A stretch of 23,425 nucleotides of DNA from NZWG01 sp964478995. Its GTDB lineage: Bacteria > Fidelibacterota > Marinisomatia > Marinisomatales > UBA1611. The notes beneath the pieces are model-generated. The model saw nothing but the letters and a program-made list of their open reading frames with translations. It had not been told where the DNA came from and searched no databases. Positions 23,188-23,425 of the stretch are shown here, piece by piece (the first letter of the stretch is position 1; each line of letters starts with the position of its first letter). The stretch is taken from positions 1-23,425 of the forward strand of contig CAYZJY010000023.1 of the NCBI GenBank assembly GCA_964478995.1, in the 5' to 3' direction. A program made the translations under genes and the position numbers.

Positions 23188-23425
23188 ATGAAACATGTGC
23201 TGCTTGCATCCATACTATTTACTACCCTTCTTTCAGCGACCGTGATCAATGTTCCAGATGATCACTCGACCATACAAGGTGGCATCGATGCTTCCACTGA
23301 TGGAGACACCGTCCTTGTTGCTCAGGGGCTCTATTTTGAGAACTTGATCCTTGAGAAGGAGATCGTTCTTGCCAGTCATGCGGTCTATGATGACCTTGAG
23401 AGCGACTGGGTCAACAATGAGAACA
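23188..23425 (+). CDS. Secreted beta-helix-like surface protein, 3' truncated by the window end
   Basis: Only the first 79 codons are present. A signal peptide (KHVLLASILFTTLLSA) is followed by VINVPDDHSTIQGGIDAS, DGDTVLVAQGLYFENL and LEKEIVLAS. This is the usual opening of right-handed parallel beta-helix (pectate-lyase-like) surface proteins, often written VPaDysTIQaAIdaAsdGDTVLV-pGtY-EN. In this bacterial group such proteins are often long and end in the same sorting domain as the gene before; the end cannot be seen here. AGGAGA precedes the ATG. A 100-base AT-rich spacer separates it from the nuclease gene, so it may have its own promoter. Confidence 0.75.
   Translation, partial: MKHVLLASILFTTLLSATVINVPDDHSTIQGGIDASTDGDTVLVAQGLYFENLILEKEIVLASHAVYDDLESDWVNNEN

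Overview
The window (23,425 bases, AT-rich, almost fully coding) looks like a chromosomal piece of an uncultured Gram-negative bacterium of the Fibrobacteres-Chlorobi-Bacteroidetes type. Candidatus Marinimicrobia (SAR406) is my best guess. The grounds are a C-terminal type IX-like sorting domain on a secreted nuclease, an outer-membrane barrel-like protein, a beta-helix surface protein and bacterial housekeeping genes. Two 100-N runs mark assembly gaps, so this is a scaffold, probably from a metagenome. The placement is inference; no rRNA gene is present.

Layout. (1) 1-1715: groL, possibly preceded by the last codons of groS, closed by a clear intrinsic terminator. (2) 1765-7731, plus strand: a tight run of polA, an ABC-2 type exporter (ATPase and permease, 4-base overlap), a nucleoside-deoxyribosyltransferase-like protein (4-base overlap) and alr. 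(3) 7732-10149, minus strand: rlmH, a small membrane-anchored coiled-coil protein and a divergent DASS/SLC13 permease, the last two apparently translationally coupled. (4) 10216-14196, plus strand: a secreted NamZ/DUF1343-like exo-muramidase (with a gap), an outer-membrane protein of unknown function and a UMF1-type MFS transporter, packed as one operon. (5) 14197-14378: a noncoding stretch with a strong structured element. (6) 14379-16589: a hotdog acyl-CoA thioesterase and acetyl-CoA synthetase (with a gap). (7) 16570-19725, minus strand: a 1051-residue fusion of a nucleotide-translocase-like membrane domain, HEAT-like repeats and a cyclic-nucleotide-binding domain. (8) 19847-23425, plus strand: leucyl aminopeptidase, a secreted EEP-family nuclease/phosphatase with a sorting tail, and the start of a beta-helix-like secreted protein.

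How it fits together. Most genes are housekeeping: protein folding, DNA repair and replication, D-alanine supply, ribosome methylation, acetate activation and peptide turnover. The parts most worth attention are the NamZ-like/outer-membrane/MFS trio, which could be a peptidoglycan-sugar salvage route; the transporter-HEAT-cNMP fusion; the DASS permease that lacks its usual SNT motifs and has a coupled small partner; the ABC ATPase with substituted Q- and H-loops; and the structured intergenic element near 14253-14315. No phage, transposon, CRISPR, tRNA or rRNA was seen. No stretch over about 300 bases lacks a gene; the longest is 182 bases at 14197-14378.
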